NCBI GenBank assembly: GCA_037389465.1
Contig: JAZARR010000187.1
Span: 3,436,001-3,500,000 of the forward strand
Direction of reading: 5' to 3'
Length of the DNA stretch: 64,000 nucleotides
From: Baylisascaris procyonis
Lineage: Eukaryota; Nematoda; Chromadorea; Rhabditida; Ascarididae
Below the pieces are notes generated by a model. It worked only from the letters and a program-made list of their open reading frames with translations, was not told the DNA's origin and ran no database searches. The position numbers were made by a program, and so were the translations under genes. Below are positions 1-13,435 of this stretch, one piece after another (the first letter of the stretch is position 1; every line of letters begins with the position of its first letter).

Positions 1-121
1 TTCACGGAAACAAGTTTTGCCGTTTGAACAAATAGGTGGGAAATATTTTCTACAAAGAATTATTTTATATGGAAGGTTCTTTGATATTATTATTACTGTT
101 AATATTATTATTATTTTTAAG

Positions 122-2936
122 GTTGTGCTGCTCGGTGAAGGCGCAGTGGGCAAATCATCATTGATGCTACGTTACGTGGAGAATAAGTTCAATCCTAGGC
201 ATATTTCTACAATACAGGTTCGTTCTATTTAACATTTCAGAAATGAATGAAAATACTGGAGGTTGTTATGTCTCCGATTGTTGTGTATTTGATATGCAGT
301 GAAATGGCTAAGTTAAACACATCTTTGGATTTATGGCTCGAAGGTTTGCTCTTCGACGCACTCCTTCCCACGATTCGTTTCTGACCAGCGAGGCTTCGAT
401 GGTTGCAGAGATTGGAAATCATGTGCGCTGTTATTTCTATTCTTGCAAACGTCTGTTGTGGATTTGTGCCCGGTCATTCCTTTGACCGAAGTACTTTGCA
501 TTTCGTTTCTTATATCCGTTGTTAGAGTCTTTCTTGTCTTGTTTCCCATCTATTTTCCTCGTGTTCGTTATGAGTGGATCTCATTCAAAGAACAGTGTAG
601 ATTTTCCTTAATTCCTTACATCTTCATAGCGTCTCTCATCTTCGCCCCCCAATTCCATCCAAAAGGACTACCTAATGAAAGAGTGAAGGATATAAGTTGG
701 TATCGCGTTACTTGGAAAGAAGAGGAAGATGCCAGGATGTAACTGAATATATCCGTTCGGATCAATACCTACAAAGGTTGATCCATTTTCACAGCGAAAA
801 AAATTTATCGCTTATATCCTCCAAGAATTATTTCAATTCTATGTGGAGATGAATTCATTCAGGCATCGTTCTTGTGTAAGAAGATTGTCGTCGACGGTAA
901 CGCAGCTAACTTGAATATTTGGGATACTGCAGGGCAAGAGAAGTTCCATGCCTTAGGCCCAATCTATTATCGTGATAGTCACGGTGCGCTTCTCATCTAC
1001 GATATTACGGATCTTCATTCCTTTGAAAAGGTATTATTCCGCTCTTTGTTCAAGCATTTTTTTTTCTACTCCCTCAAATCAAGGCTCCATTCTTGTGCTT
1101 TCTTTTATTCTTTTTTTTTGTATGGTGGTAATTAGCATGCAAGTAGTGCAAGTGCGGTAAGAACTAGGCCTGAATATTGTCACCACTTCCTTAAATTGTT
1201 CTCATCGAGAGCCTCAGGCTCTTTCTACTTCGGCCTAAATATGTTGGCAACCTTTTGCAGCGAATTTTTTCGTCGCCTCAGTATTTAGCATTAGCTATTC
1301 TTTTCATAAATAACTTTAAGTACCGATGAACAATCGACGCTTTTCAGTTGTGGTATATGTATATGCTTCCTTTTTTTAATCTGCAGTTGTAGGTGCTATT
1401 ACATTCTTCATCTCTCCCCGCTTTCCCTTCAATATTTGAGAGGCCTTCTCTTTCCCGCACGATGATCGATCTATCACTTGTAAACCAAAGTCTTCCTCTT
1501 TTCCGGTGGACTAAACCAGAATTATTAAATCCATACGACTTCATATTATGAAATGGATATAAGAGTATTGGTTCTAGGTAAAATCATGGGTAAAAGAGTT
1601 GCGACGTATTTTGGGAGAAAGCGTTATATTGCTTATCGTTGGCAACAAAACCGATTTGGAGAGGAATCGAAATATCGAACGACAAACTGCCCTTGAGTGA
1701 GTTTCCTAAAATTTTATTAGCGACTTCTTACCTGTGCATATATATGCATATCTTTCTGGCTACCTGACTTTGTGATCCATGACATTTGGCGAGTAAAGCT
1801 ACATCGTAAGATTAGTTCCCATATGGAGTTGCTTCCCGACCGGTTTTGTGGATGAGTCATTGTTATACCTTCCGGTGACATAGAATTCCAATTGTGCAGG
1901 TGAATATTTTCATGGCACAGTAGTTTTTTTTAAGTTTGTTTCTATTCATCAAAGAGCGCAACCTTATTTCTCCACAATTCCTCCTCTGTTCATTTGGAAT
2001 ACAGAGGACATATCAGCGTTAGTGGTTTTATGTTACAGTCAAAATAAATGCTGCCCAGGTAACGGATCGTATTTGGAATATTCGATGGATTTTTGCAGAT
2101 ATGCAAAATCGGTTGGAGCGGACCACTGCGAAACGTCGGCCAAGAACAATGTTGGCATAAATGAAGCATTTGAGCTGCTCACTAAAGGTTTTGCTTGTAT
2201 ACCTTTTGTCGTAGAGGAAAAATGTTTCAGCGCCCCCATTACCGCGGGAAGAGAAGAGGAAGGATACGATGACTATTCCATTCCAGATGGCGGCGGATGG
2301 GATGGGTAGCACTTCTATGCATTTGCTTTGCCAGCTGAATCAAAAGTCGACAGTATATGGCTTGAGAAATTAGGCAGCGATGCAATCCGGTGATAGTAAA
2401 TTGGGTGGTATGGAAAAGTGGTCCGCTTCAGACGCCTTAGGTTTCTGTATACATATATGAGTACTTTCCATGGGAGGTGCAGCACGATTGCATACATATA
2501 TAAATAGCGTAAGGAGAGGACAACAATCTGGCAGGAATACATTTGCTGTCGGTAGTAGCAGATGATTGGGCGAAGGTAGATCTACCTCAGCGAATTCGCG
2601 AGGGATTATTCTTTCTGAGCCAAACTCACCTGTAGGTTCCTCAGATGAGGTAACTTGGAATTTTCGTCGTTGGTGAGGTGGAAGCCATCGTACTTTCTAG
2701 ACATCATTGATGAATAGCTTCAGAAACGCAGTCGTCATATTCGACGAATCTGTTCCATGCTTCACATTTGTAGTAGCGTTGAAAAGCGTTGCTTAATTGC
2801 AGCAATGATTGAGCGGGCAAAGAAGACGCAACTAGCCAATACAGATGGTGCATATGGTCGAGCGTCTTCTAGAAGGAACAATCTGTTGATTGTTGACGAT
2901 CCACCAACTTCAGAAAAGAAATGCTGCTCCGGATAG
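122..2936 (+). CDS. rab-21: Rab21 small GTPase (5' end outside window)
   Basis: Five exons join without a phase break: 122-217, 863-1030, 1578-1696, 2099-2187 and 2803-2936. They encode 201 residues plus a stop. All GTPase boxes are present: G1 GEGAVGKSS, G3 WDTAGQEKFHALGP, G4 GNKTDL and G5 ETSAK. The text GPIYYRDSHGALLIYDITD and the ending KKCCSG-stop are typical of Rab21, whose vertebrate form ends in CCSSG with the cysteines geranylgeranylated. Rab21 acts on early endosomes and in integrin traffic; that role is known for the family, not shown here. Introns run from about 400 to 650 bp, with acceptors such as TTCATTCAG and TTTTTGCAG. The first exon starts in phase 0 at the acceptor TTTTTAAG, so the initiator ATG and roughly 10-20 residues lie upstream or in an exon I could not place in bases 1-120. 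No damage is visible. Confidence 0.93.
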
Positions 2937-5881
2937 TAGGCATGTAGGTGGAAATTGTCCTGGAGACTCCTAGTCCTAGCAGTGAATATTGCTAGAGGAA
3001 GGCCATGGATGATCATGTGCTAAGATATCTTTCGTCCGTCTGCGTATGCGGAAGTCAGTAATTTAATGCTTTTTTTGAGTTCATCAAGGATTCTGAATTT
3101 ATTTTGGAGTCCCGAACCTTTAGATCCGTATTCATTACGGAATTACGGCATCATTGTGAAGTTGTCGATTGATGGGTGCTTAAATATTCCCAGTTGATAC
3201 GCTTGTTTATATGACTTCTCAACAATGTTTAGAGGTCGTATTTGCTTTCGGAGAATTTCCTGTGATTCGTATTTTTTTAACGATTTATTATAGTTCTATT
3301 CTATATCTTTGTCATTCTGTGATTTTTTCCCATATATATGGCATTGTTAGGTGAGGAATGATATGTGATAGTAAACTATATCTCCTACTTGAAAATTTTT
3401 GAAAAAGGGGTCGATTCTGAATGTATGTTGTAATGCTGAAAAGAAAAGAATGAAATTCGTTTGCCGATATGGTGACGAATAAAATGATGTTCGTTGCGAA
3501 CGCTCAGCCTTAAATTATTTAAAATCGCATACTTGTTTCCGACTACTCGGCTTGGTTCTTTTTCTCAACTTTCCTTTTGCTCTAAACTGATCGCCTGCTA
3601 CCTTATTTGATTCCTTTATTTCGGATGAAGGGAGTTGGGGGGGGGGTGCAAGTGCAATATTTCTGGATCGGGATGTGAACAGGTCCGTTACCTTTGCTTT
3701 GCTCAATAGCAACCATGCTTCTTAGATCGAATATTGAGAGTTTCCGCCAGAAATATCCTGTGGAGTAGGCGAATTTTCGATAAAAATTAGGAAGCAAATT
3801 GTAAATGAATGAATAGTGGGACGAAAAAAATTTTCTAGGCAAAGTATATTTACTGATTTAAATTCACGGGTCTCATTTTTATTCGAATCGGTCCACCAGC
3901 TAGAAAAGTAGTGCATCATAACTTCTCATTGAATTTAGGCACTATTCCTATCGTACGCGGATTGGAATTGTTCTGTCTTCAACAATATCTAGTTTGAATT
4001 TTATCCCATATTCATCCCATTGATGTTTTTTAATGAATGCAAATATTTTGCTGTTTATCTTGAGTCGCTGCATTTGTCGATTTCTTTCTATTTAAACTGT
4101 TTCCATACAAGAAATAGTGATGAAGCAGCTTAACCCTCAACCCAAAGGGTGAGTTGTAAATTTTAAGCAAGCAAGTGGTGTGATGTTAGAAGAAGCCCAC
4201 ACGTGAAGCAAGCGGCTATGGAAGTGAGACGCCACTTCCCATTAAGTGACGCATAATTGCGATATGACTGTGATAGGTATGTGGTATTACCTGGATCCTC
4301 ATCCTCAACCAACGTTTGTCACATCACCACCGTTCACGCTGATTTTTTCGCTGAGTGATGCCGCATTTGTATACTCTTGTCCAGAAGAGACGAAACTGAG
4401 TGAGTAGACCTTTTTTTGGAATGGTGAAGGAGAAGGAAGAGTGGCTGATCGCTAGGAAGTTGCTCCTGAAGTTCTTAATGCTGGTTATTGTTTCAGTCAT
4501 TAGGCTTGAAATTTGACGAATTTAATTTGTAATATGCGAAGCACTATTTTTATATAAATGTAAGTGATGCATCTATGTGAATTTATGTTATGTTTTTATG
4601 AACAATTTTTTCCAAAGCTTATTCCTTCTTAAATTGTCGAGAGATTTTATTTGCGTTCTTCTGCTGTAATCTGAATAAATGTTTGGTATGAGCGGTTTTA
4701 CTCGGAGTTTAGCATTTATTTGTTATCGTTGTGTTGCCGCGTTTATAGGACACGAGAAGTCTGGTTGTCGCCGACTGAACAGGCGGACTGACCTGGACTG
4801 CTTCCTCGAACCAGAGGACAGGAGGAGCCATCTGAATATCTGAACCAATGCACATAACACCAAACAGATTTGAAAAGCGCAACCAGACAACCAGAGGAAA
4901 GGCGCAATATAATAGGGCAGAGAAGAACAGGTATCACTGGGGTCGATGTATGCAACATGAGTTGTTCATCACAACAATAATCGATAAATATAGAGCGACT
5001 TTAATTTTTTTTGTTTTTAAATCTTATTTTATTTATTTAAATAACATTTGACGTGTCTTGGACCTATAGACGTATGATGGCGACTAGATCGTGTCGGTGA
5101 GCTAGATCATTCGGCTTGGTTATGTGACGCATTTTTAAGTTCCATTTTTTTTCTGCTTGTAGCTTATTGAAGATTAGTATTCCATATCTTTTACTGAATG
5201 AAAGATTCTTAGAATATTCCCATCATTAAGGTAACTGGTGAATGGTGGGTGGTTTGATCAAAGTTCAGTTTGCCTAAATAAGCAACATGTGCGTCTCACT
5301 TGAGGATCAGGTCATTACGCTTGCCGTCTTATTGAAGTATGAACTCACGAAAAGGTACTGCATTTTGTCTACAATCTACAGGACTTCCACATTTGTGAGA
5401 TTGATCCATTAGTCACATAACACTTAATTATCTTTTTTTGCGAAAAATCAAGAAATATTACATACTAATCGAAATGAAAGTACATGACCGAAAATAGTGC
5501 AATGGGCTAGGTCGTCTCAGTGGATATAATTTATGAACTTTGCAAGTTCTCTCAACTGGATCTTATAAATTATTTGACTGACTAAGGATCCATCTTTTAT
5601 ATATTCATACTTGTTATTTATTTTTTATTCGTTTATTTATTTGTTTATTTATCTGCTTATCTATTCATCTATTTATTTAATTTATTTATTTCAATGCTTC
5701 AGAATGTAAAAACAAATGTATGTGAACATGAACAACAGAAGTGAGCAAAAACATTCATAAAGCAACAACTCGGAAGAAGATACATTCAAGCGGATAACTT
5801 CGAGAAGATCTCTCAAAATCGCTGGCAAAAGTTTCCTGTCTTATAGACTCAAATAAGTAAATATCTCCTACTTAGAATTTT
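2937..5881. other. 3' flank of rab-21, no gene seen
   Basis: About 2.9 kb of AT-rich sequence downstream of the Rab21 stop. Only short chance reading frames occur on either strand, with no convincing acceptor-exon-donor combination. A TTTA/GTTTA-rich low-complexity stretch lies near 5600-5695. Confidence 0.5.
5600..5695. repeat. TTTA-rich low-complexity tract
   Basis: Imperfect runs of TATTTATT, GTTTATTTA and ATCTATTTA make a pyrimidine-biased simple repeat. No coding potential. Confidence 0.7.
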
Positions 5882-6970
5882 TTATCGATCCTTGACATAT
5901 GTCATGTTGATAGGATTATTGAGGGCAATTTCATCTTGGCTTGCGAACTGTTGATCGTTGAACAATATTTTTTGATCCGATGCGACCATAACTCTATTCG
6001 CTAACTCTGCATTATCATCTTTTGCTAATGGTAAATTCTTACTTAATTCTTTCGCCGCAAGGTGATTTAATTGTAAGCCACTGAAAGGAATATGCATATC
6101 ACTATCAAGTCCATGTTCATATCTGCTCGAAGGTCGGGATGGTATCGGCGATAGTCCTTAAGAAATAGATGATGGCCTTTTGTATAATTGCTATAATTGG
6201 CGATGCATCCAGAGATATAGAACCGGAAGTCTGCGAATTGAATAAATCGTGAAAAGTTAGAGCAGCAGTCGCTTGGCTTGGCACTGGTGAGATTCGAACG
6301 TTTTTCGATGCCAGAATGCCTATGTTATTTGGGACCGGTATATCCATGTTGCTGACTTGTGCCACAATCGGTAACAACATCTTGGTTTCGTGTGGAAGTG
6401 GAACGCCTCTACCTGCTGATGATTCTGCTTGCTTCTATAGTCTATTCTGCTTGCATACTTCCAAATGAGTCTGACGTCGGGAGATGTCGACTTCCGGTTG
6501 CCATTTGTGCTTTGGCATTGATGTTATCAATGAACTTGGCAGTATCGGTCCAAATTGACGGCTTCGAGATGAGATCAGCATCCTCGAATTCGTCATTCTG
6601 AGCCGATAGGCCTGGCCTACCCTTCTCTCCTGGCCAAACGTTGACTGCTATTGGTGGATCACATCGTTGAAGACCATTCGACCAGATGACTGCGTTACGA
6701 TCCTGTTCGAGATATATTTCTGTATCGTTTTTACTCTTGCTGGATCTACAGATGACGGTTGCCTTGAAGGGTCTGATTTTATGGCTGCCTCGTGAGCAGA
6801 ATTCTGACTATTCTCGATGTTATTTTGTGTGCCGTTAGATCGGAATACATATATGCCTGAGGATATTCCCCAATGCCTATCCGACAGACCAGGGCAATGA
6901 GCAGGGCTGCCAATACGACCGAATGTGGGAATTGCAAAATCGATTCAAGGAGCCATATAGTTCTAGTTTG
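5882..6970 (-). pseudogene. Broken gene of unknown family, frame-shifted
   Basis: Reading leftwards on the minus strand, protein-like text continues for about 1 kb but changes frame. Roughly 6920-6665 gives sequence containing SGRMVFNDV. Then 6657-6440 gives PPIAVNVWPGEKGRPG and an acidic stretch up to SFGSMQAE. Then 6432-6180 gives SSAGRGVPLPHETKM. Finally 6156-5882, behind a TTCTTAAG acceptor, gives a terminal piece ending NPINMTYVKDR-stop. The switch near 6660 can be explained by one missing base. The switch at 6422-6454 coincides with an 11-bp direct repeat spaced 22 bp apart, and skipping one period restores the frame. A competing frame at 6779-6976 starts with Met and has a hydrophobic helix (SVVLAALLIALVCRIGI). 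Product unknown. Either a decayed gene or a live gene with sequencing errors; the former seems likelier. Confidence 0.45.
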
Positions 6971-7421
6971 TTGCATTCTTTTGCTCAGATAAACGCATCA
7001 GTGTGTTAAGGAAATGCACATTAGATGCATTTTCTAATCCTGCAAAGGAATTTGCCCTCATTTGATCAAATTCAGTAGAACTTTGGTTCTTTTTTTAACC
7101 CTATGAAAGCAATGCATTCTACAAGCAGCTTCAAACCACAAAAAAATTCTAAATCGGAATTCAGTAAATTCTGAATTCCGTCTTGCATAGTTATAGAAAT
7201 CTTTAGAAATTGTTGAATCAAAAAGTTTTAGACAAGAAACTGAGATCAACAGCCCAGGGGGAGTATGAGAACACTCAATTCTTCCCTTAAATAAAATAAC
7301 TTCAATAAATAGTATATCCTAAAAAGCGCATCGTTTTAAGTTAACAATTTTTTTCATCTTTATGCTATAAACCTTTTCATTAATTCAATCAATTTCATTA
7401 ATTAATTTCATTAATTCAATA

Positions 7422-7423
<2 letters not shown>

Positions 7424-7475
<52 letters not shown>
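7424..7475. repeat. (AT)n microsatellite
   Basis: About 50 bp of uninterrupted AT dinucleotides followed by GTATGTATAC. It forms the left boundary of the 510-bp repeat array. Confidence 0.95.
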
Positions 7476-7482
<7 letters not shown>

Positions 7483-7499
7483 ACAACTATTAACTGTTT

Positions 7500-9590
7500 T
7501 TTGCTTTCTGCTACGATAACCCTTTGTGGGATTGATTTTTTGGGGCGATCTTTTGCATATGAATTCCGGATGGGGTGGAATCGTGGTGAATAGTTTGTGA
7601 GGGCATATTGTCCGTAAGTTTTAGTTGTCCTAGGGTTGTAATCCGTATACCATTGGAGAGGTCTCGGCAGGCTGATGACAAATCAAAAGACCGTATATTA
7701 CAATATGAAGCAGCGGCCGAGAACGAGAACCTCCTAAATTGCAAAAATCGAGGTTTGAGAAATTCTGGTCGGTCGATTCGGTTTTCAAGTTTTCTCTCAG
7801 AATATGGTAAAACCTACACATCGTTCGATAAAGCTTCTGAAGTTATATTGAAAGAACCAAGCGGTAACTCCGTAGGCCTAACCATTGCCGAGAAAAAAGT
7901 TCCGAAATATCAATCACAGTACATTTGTATGAAAATGCAACATTCGTGCACCTATAATTTTCTTTCTTTCCTATAAAACAGCAAACAGCACACACATCCG
8001 TGACCAGCTCATGAAGCTCTATCATTTCGTATCTGAATCATCAAAATCGGAGACAAAAGTCATTCAAAATTTCCCTTACGATCGAAAAAATACGATCTTT
8101 GGGAACTGTTTTTTCGGCTCCTATTTGACCTAAGGTTGTAATCCGTATACCATTAGAGAGGTCTCGGCAGGCTGATGACAAATCAAAGGACCGTATATTA
8201 CAATATGAAACAGCGGCCGAGAACGAGAACCCGCAAAATTGCAAAAATCCAGATTTCCGAAATTCTGGCCGATCGATTCGGTTCTCAACTTTGCTCTAGA
8301 AATATAATAAGTTATATATCGTTCGATAGAGCTTTCAAAGGCGTGTTGAAAGAAGCAAACCATAACTCCATAGACTTAACCGTTGCCGAGAAAAAAATTC
8401 GCAAATATTAATTACAGTACATTTGAATAAAAATACAACATTCGTGCACCTATAATTTCTAACTTTTCATATAAAAAAGCAAAAAGTGCACGTACTCGTG
8501 ATCAGCTCATCGAGATCTATCGTCTGATATCAAAAAAACCAAAATTGGGGACAAAAGGTATTTTTCCAAAATTTTCCTGTACTACCTACCCCCTTACGAT
8601 TGAAAAAACGCGATTTTTCGGTTTTTTTTTTCGGCTCCTATTGTCCTCGAATATTAAGCCATACATCGTTCGAGAGGTCTCGGTAAGCTGATGAGAAATC
8701 AAAAGTCCGTTTGAACCTATACTAAACAGCGGCCGAGAAGCAGAACTTCCTAAATTGCGGAAATCGAGATTTCCGAAATTCTGGCCGATCGATTCGCTTT
8801 TCAACTTTTCTTTCGAAGTATAGTGAAATATATATCATTTGATAGAACTTTTAAAATTGTATTGAATAAAGCAAACCGTAACTCCATATGCCTAACCGTT
8901 GCCGAGAAAAAACTTCCGAAATATCAAGAACAGTATATTTGTATAGAAAGTGCAACGTTCCTGCACCTATGTTCCCTCATCATCACGAAAAACCGCGAAT
9001 AATGCAAACATTTGTGATGAGCTTACCGAGCTCTATCGTTTGATACCAAAATCATCGAAATTCGAGACAAAAAATATTTTCTCAAATTTTCCCTGTACTA
9101 CCCCCTCATGATTGAAAAATTGCGATTTTTGGGAATTTTTTTCTCGGCTCGTGTTTAACCTCGGGCGGTGGCCTATATATCGTTCGAGAGGTACCGCCGA
9201 GTAGACCACAAATCAAAACACCCTTTTCACCCATATCAAATATCGGCCGAGAACGAGAACCCCCAGGATTGCAGAAATCGAGATTTTAGAAATTCCGGCC
9301 GGTCGATTCGGTTTTCAACCTTTCTCTCGAAATATGCTAAACTATATATCATTTGATAGAGCTTTTAAAGTTGTATTGGAGGCAGCAAGCTGTAGCTCCA
9401 TAGGTCGAACGATTGCCGTGAAAAATGTTTCAAAATATCAGTTACAATACATTCGCAGAGAATGTTCAACATTCGTGCATCTATAATTTCCTCATTTTAG
9501 CGGTAAACCATAGGCCAACAGACATATTTGTAATCATCTCATCGAGTGCTATCGTTTGATACAAAAATCATTGAAATCGGTGATGAGATC
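7500..9590 (+). repeat. Tandem repeat, ~510-bp unit, four forward copies
   Basis: Four diverged direct copies can be aligned on the block GAGAGGTCTCGGCAGGCTGA and its variants, at about 7656, 8156, 8672 and 9186 (spacing 500, 516 and 514). Other shared blocks in each unit are GCGGCCGAGAACGAGAAC, GGTCGATTCGGTTTTCAA, GCCGAGAAAAAA and a run near the end containing TCATCGAGCTCTATCG. Copies differ by substitutions and small indels, and the frames inside them are not conserved, so this is satellite-like DNA rather than repeated genes. Confidence 0.85.
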
Positions 9591-9619
9591 ACTACAAGTG
9601 TGTGGATTGCATGCGGTTT

Positions 9620-11090
9620 CCCGTGAAAATGGGGCACGAATGTTGAACGTTCTATAGAAATGTAAAGCATTGGGGATTTCCGAAATTTTTCTCGGCAATA
9701 GTTCGGCCCATCGAGTTTCGGTTTGCTTCTTTCAATACAACTTTAAAACCTCTATCAGGTGATGTATAACGTGATTCATTTGGGAACAAAAGTTGAAAAC
9801 CGAATCGACCGGCCAGAATTTCGGAAATCTGGATTTTTGTAATTTTGCGGGTTCTCGTTCTCGGCCGATATTTGACACATGCTCAAGCAGTCTTTTGATT
9901 TGTGTTCTACTCGGCGAGGCCTCTCGAACGATATACTGATTATAACCCCAGCTCAAATAGGAGCCGAGAAAATAGTTCCCAAAGATCGTATCTTTTCGAT
10001 CGTAAGGGGGTAGTACAGGGAAAATTTGAAAAAATAGTTTTTATCCCTGATTTCGCTGAGTTTAGCATGAAACGATAGAACTCGATGAGCTGATCACGGA
10101 TACGTGCACTATTTGCTGTTTTATTTGAAAATAGGAAAACTAGAGGTGCACGAATGCTGTAGTTCTATACAAATGTACTGTAATTGATATTTCGGAGTTT
10201 TTTCTCGGCAATCGTTAGGCCTATGGAGCTGCGGCTTGCTTCCCTCAACACAACTTTTAAAGCTCTATCAAACGACGTATAGATTATTATATTTCGAGAG
10301 GAAAGTTGAAAACCGAGTCGACCCGTCAAAATTTCTGAAATGTCGACTTTTGCAGTTTAGGGGGTTCTGGTTCTCAGCCGATATTTGATATAGGCAAAAA
10401 CGGTCCCTCGACTTGTGATCTACTCGGCGAGACCTCTCGAACGATATACAGGTGACTGCCCCGAGCAAGCAAGAGCCGACAAAACAGTTCCCAAAGATCG
10501 TATTTTTTCGATCGTAAGGGGGTGTACAGGGAAATTTTGAAAAAATGACTTTTGTCTCCGATTTTGATGATTCAGGTACGAAATGATAGAGCTTCATGAG
10601 CTGGTCACGGATATGTGTGTTGTTTGCTGTTTTATAGGAAAGGAAGGAAATTAGAGGTGCACGAATGTTGTATTTTTATATAAATGTGCCTTATTTGATA
10701 TTTCGGAATTTTTTCTCGGCAATAATTGCGGCTATGGAGGTAGCGTTTGTTTTTTTCTATACATCTTTGAAAGCCTCATCATATGATATAAGTCGTGACT
10801 CATTTGGGGACGAAAGTTTAAAACCGATTAGAGCGGCCAGAATTTCTGAAATCTCCATTTATGCGATCTTGGGAGTTTTCATTCTTGGCCGGCATTTCAT
10901 ATGAACTCAAACAGCCCGTTGATTTGTGATGTAAGGTGAATGGATATGATTCCCAGGACAAGTGCGAACCGAGAAAAAACTTCCCATAAACCGCATTTTT
11001 TTCTATCCTGAGGGGTTGTAAGGGAAAATTTGGAAAAATATTTTTTTGTCTCCAATTTCGATGATTTTCATATCAAACGATAGACAAGAG
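9620..11090 (-). repeat. Same ~510-bp unit, inverted copies
   Basis: The blocks of the preceding array recur as reverse complements. The marker appears as CTCGGCGAGGCCTCTCGAAC near 9910-9930 and again near 10422-10442; a third, more degenerate copy spans about 10640-11090. The turning point is near 9555, where the two arms meet head to head around a spacer of roughly 140 bp. The right end fades near 11090, after ATCAAACGATAGACAAG. Confidence 0.82.
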
Positions 11091-11139
11091 ATAGAGTTAT
11101 AACATTTTTTTCCGCCAACCAGATTGTAATGACTAAACA

Positions 11140-11255
11140 AGGAAGAGAAAGGTTACTTGACCTAAAAGAAAACTTACGTGACCCAAGAGAAGGTTATGTA
11201 ACCTAAGAAAAAGCTTGCGTGATCTTAGAGAAAGCTTACCTGACGTAAGCATAAA
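11140..11255. repeat. Minisatellite, ~22-bp unit
   Basis: About five imperfect copies of a unit like AAAGCTTACGTGACCTAAGA. They follow directly on the end of the inverted repeat array. No coding role seen. Confidence 0.7.
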
Positions 11256-13147
11256 GTTTCTACTGGTGGGGTCAGAAACATAGAAAATTACATTTTCTTT
11301 TCGCGTAGATATGAGAATTTCAACCATACAAAAAGTGTGCGAAATGTAATAAAATTAAAGCATTATAGTTATAAAGTAAGTAGTGAAAGTTATGATTATA
11401 AGCAAAGAGTAGAATTATCGATTAGATCCACAAATATTTCTGCCTTATATATGGAAATGACTCAAATGAAATACCTTTATTTCACAGTCAATAATGAACA
11501 TCTTGGTTGAACATATTACTATATTCTTACTATTAGCAATATCAATAATGGCATCTTTCAAGGTTTGTATGCGTAAACTTTTTGATGTTTGAGTGAAATT
11601 ATCAAAGATCGAACTCTTATGAAATACGAAAAACATTTTCGCAAAGATTTCCAGCAGTGATCAAGTAGAGGAATTCTTCGTATGTATATCTTTGTAAGCA
11701 CGCTGAAATCTATTTATCCAATATTGCGTGGAATGCATTGAAAAGTGTAGTTTCTATTCTTTAAATACACCTATTCGGAGTCTTTAAATGACCAGATGAG
11801 ACAGGTGCCGAGTTGAAAGAGGGGACGGAGAAAGGCGAATAGGGGGCAAAGGAAAGGATTTCTGGAATTGTACTTTGCATTAGGCTGTGAGAGTGAAAAA
11901 TACAAATACAATAGAATGAATGAAAATCACAGTAAGTTACAACGTAAGAGCACATTAAAATATGGTTTAAAAGTTGATGAAAACATTGCAAAAAATAACA
12001 ATAGAACGTTATGACCTAGACTATACCAACAAACTATATAGAATAGGACCTAATAAAAGCAATAACAATCTCATTTCAACAATTAAATACATAGAATTCG
12101 AAGAGACATTAGAATGATGGCACGAGTATCAACCAAGCAACGAGACCGAAATCGCAAGCAATTCAGATTAATTCACTCAAGAATTCGAAGGGGATAGGCG
12201 TTCTCTATCAATGCCGAAAAAAAAAGCGAAAGGTTAATCTGTATCAGTGCACAAGCACATTCACACAATCACCCCATGGCACAAACGCTACTGTGTGCTC
12301 AACCCTGAAGTGTTCAAGCACGAGTAAAGCTTGCCTTCAAGACATGTGCCTAGAGGTTGCAGATTAACTCTTCTGCGAAATGAATTCTATGCAATGATCT
12401 AATTAGAAAAAAATGGAGACTTTACGATATAAAAAGAAAAAGAAATATTCGAATCTATGAATGTGCAATGCTAACGATTCCTATGTGATCTGTGGTTTTC
12501 GGATATCGTGACAAGACAATAAAGCATATTGCGCAGAATTCTTGAAGATATTGACATAATCAAAAGGTACTCGTAAGTGGTTTCCTTAATAGCATTGAAA
12601 TGTTATGTTATACTTCCTCCCCGCCCCATCCCCCTTCCCCCGCACCTTTCGAAAAAAGATTCATTTTGAGATGCGGTCAGAGGTGGCAAATCTTGCAACT
12701 GATAAGCGGGCAAATACAGCCTCCATTACTTGAAAGCCGACCTATTACATATCCACCACCACTATCTCGCCTCTGAGATATTTTCACTGATGCAACAAAG
12801 CATTTTTGCGGGGAAAATTTTGCAGACAAAGCTACCTAACAATCAGCACCATTAACGAAGAAGATAACTTGGAAAACAAACATTATTGACATAAAATGAT
12901 ATGAGCGCATTGCAATACTTGGCAAATATATAGAACGAATCGAATGAGATGCCACAAGATTTGTTCACGTGATGATTAGGAACGATTGAGGAAATTTCAC
13001 CAGAAAGTAGTTTCACTGAGAAGGCGAAACGTCACTAAAATGGTAACTATTTCAAATTAGAATCTTTGAAGGGAAAAGGGAATTGAGAGTACCTTACTTA
13101 TTCCCAATTCTTGCTTGAAAAAGTACTACATCATAACTTGAAAAGAA
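11256..13147. other. Intergenic, no gene seen
   Basis: About 1.9 kb of AT-rich DNA between the repeat array and the stop of the minus-strand Rab-like gene. I see no supported exon on either strand. A pyrimidine-rich patch with CCCCATCCCCC lies near 12620-12645. Confidence 0.5.
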
Positions 13148-13352
13148 TCATAAAATACCACAACATCGTTTCTGAAAAGGAACATAAACACTTTCACTTA
13201 GCTCTGGAATGAGATCAATCACATCATGACCTTCTTCGAACACTATAATATTTCCGTTTTGAATCGTTTTCGCAAGATCCAGTAGCATTTCGTCGATCAC
13301 TGAAATACTGAATGCTCTTAAAAAATTGAAAGATGTTCAACAGAAATGAAGG

Positions 13353-13435
<83 letters not shown>

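Noticed and set aside
2022..2309. Extending Rab21 exon 4 to the stop after GGGWDG
   Set aside because: Splicing at 2187 to the acceptor at 2802 gives the family's expected helix and the CCSG ending, whereas reading on gives no cysteines.
6280..6305. tRNA-like GATTCGAAC box
   Set aside because: It lies within protein-like minus-strand text and no cloverleaf with a matching A box could be drawn. A similar GATTCGAGCC near 26393 also fails.
7608..10597. Repeated ORFs in the 510-bp array as a gene family
   Set aside because: Copies shift frame relative to each other and share DNA rather than protein conservation, so the frames are by-products of the repeat.
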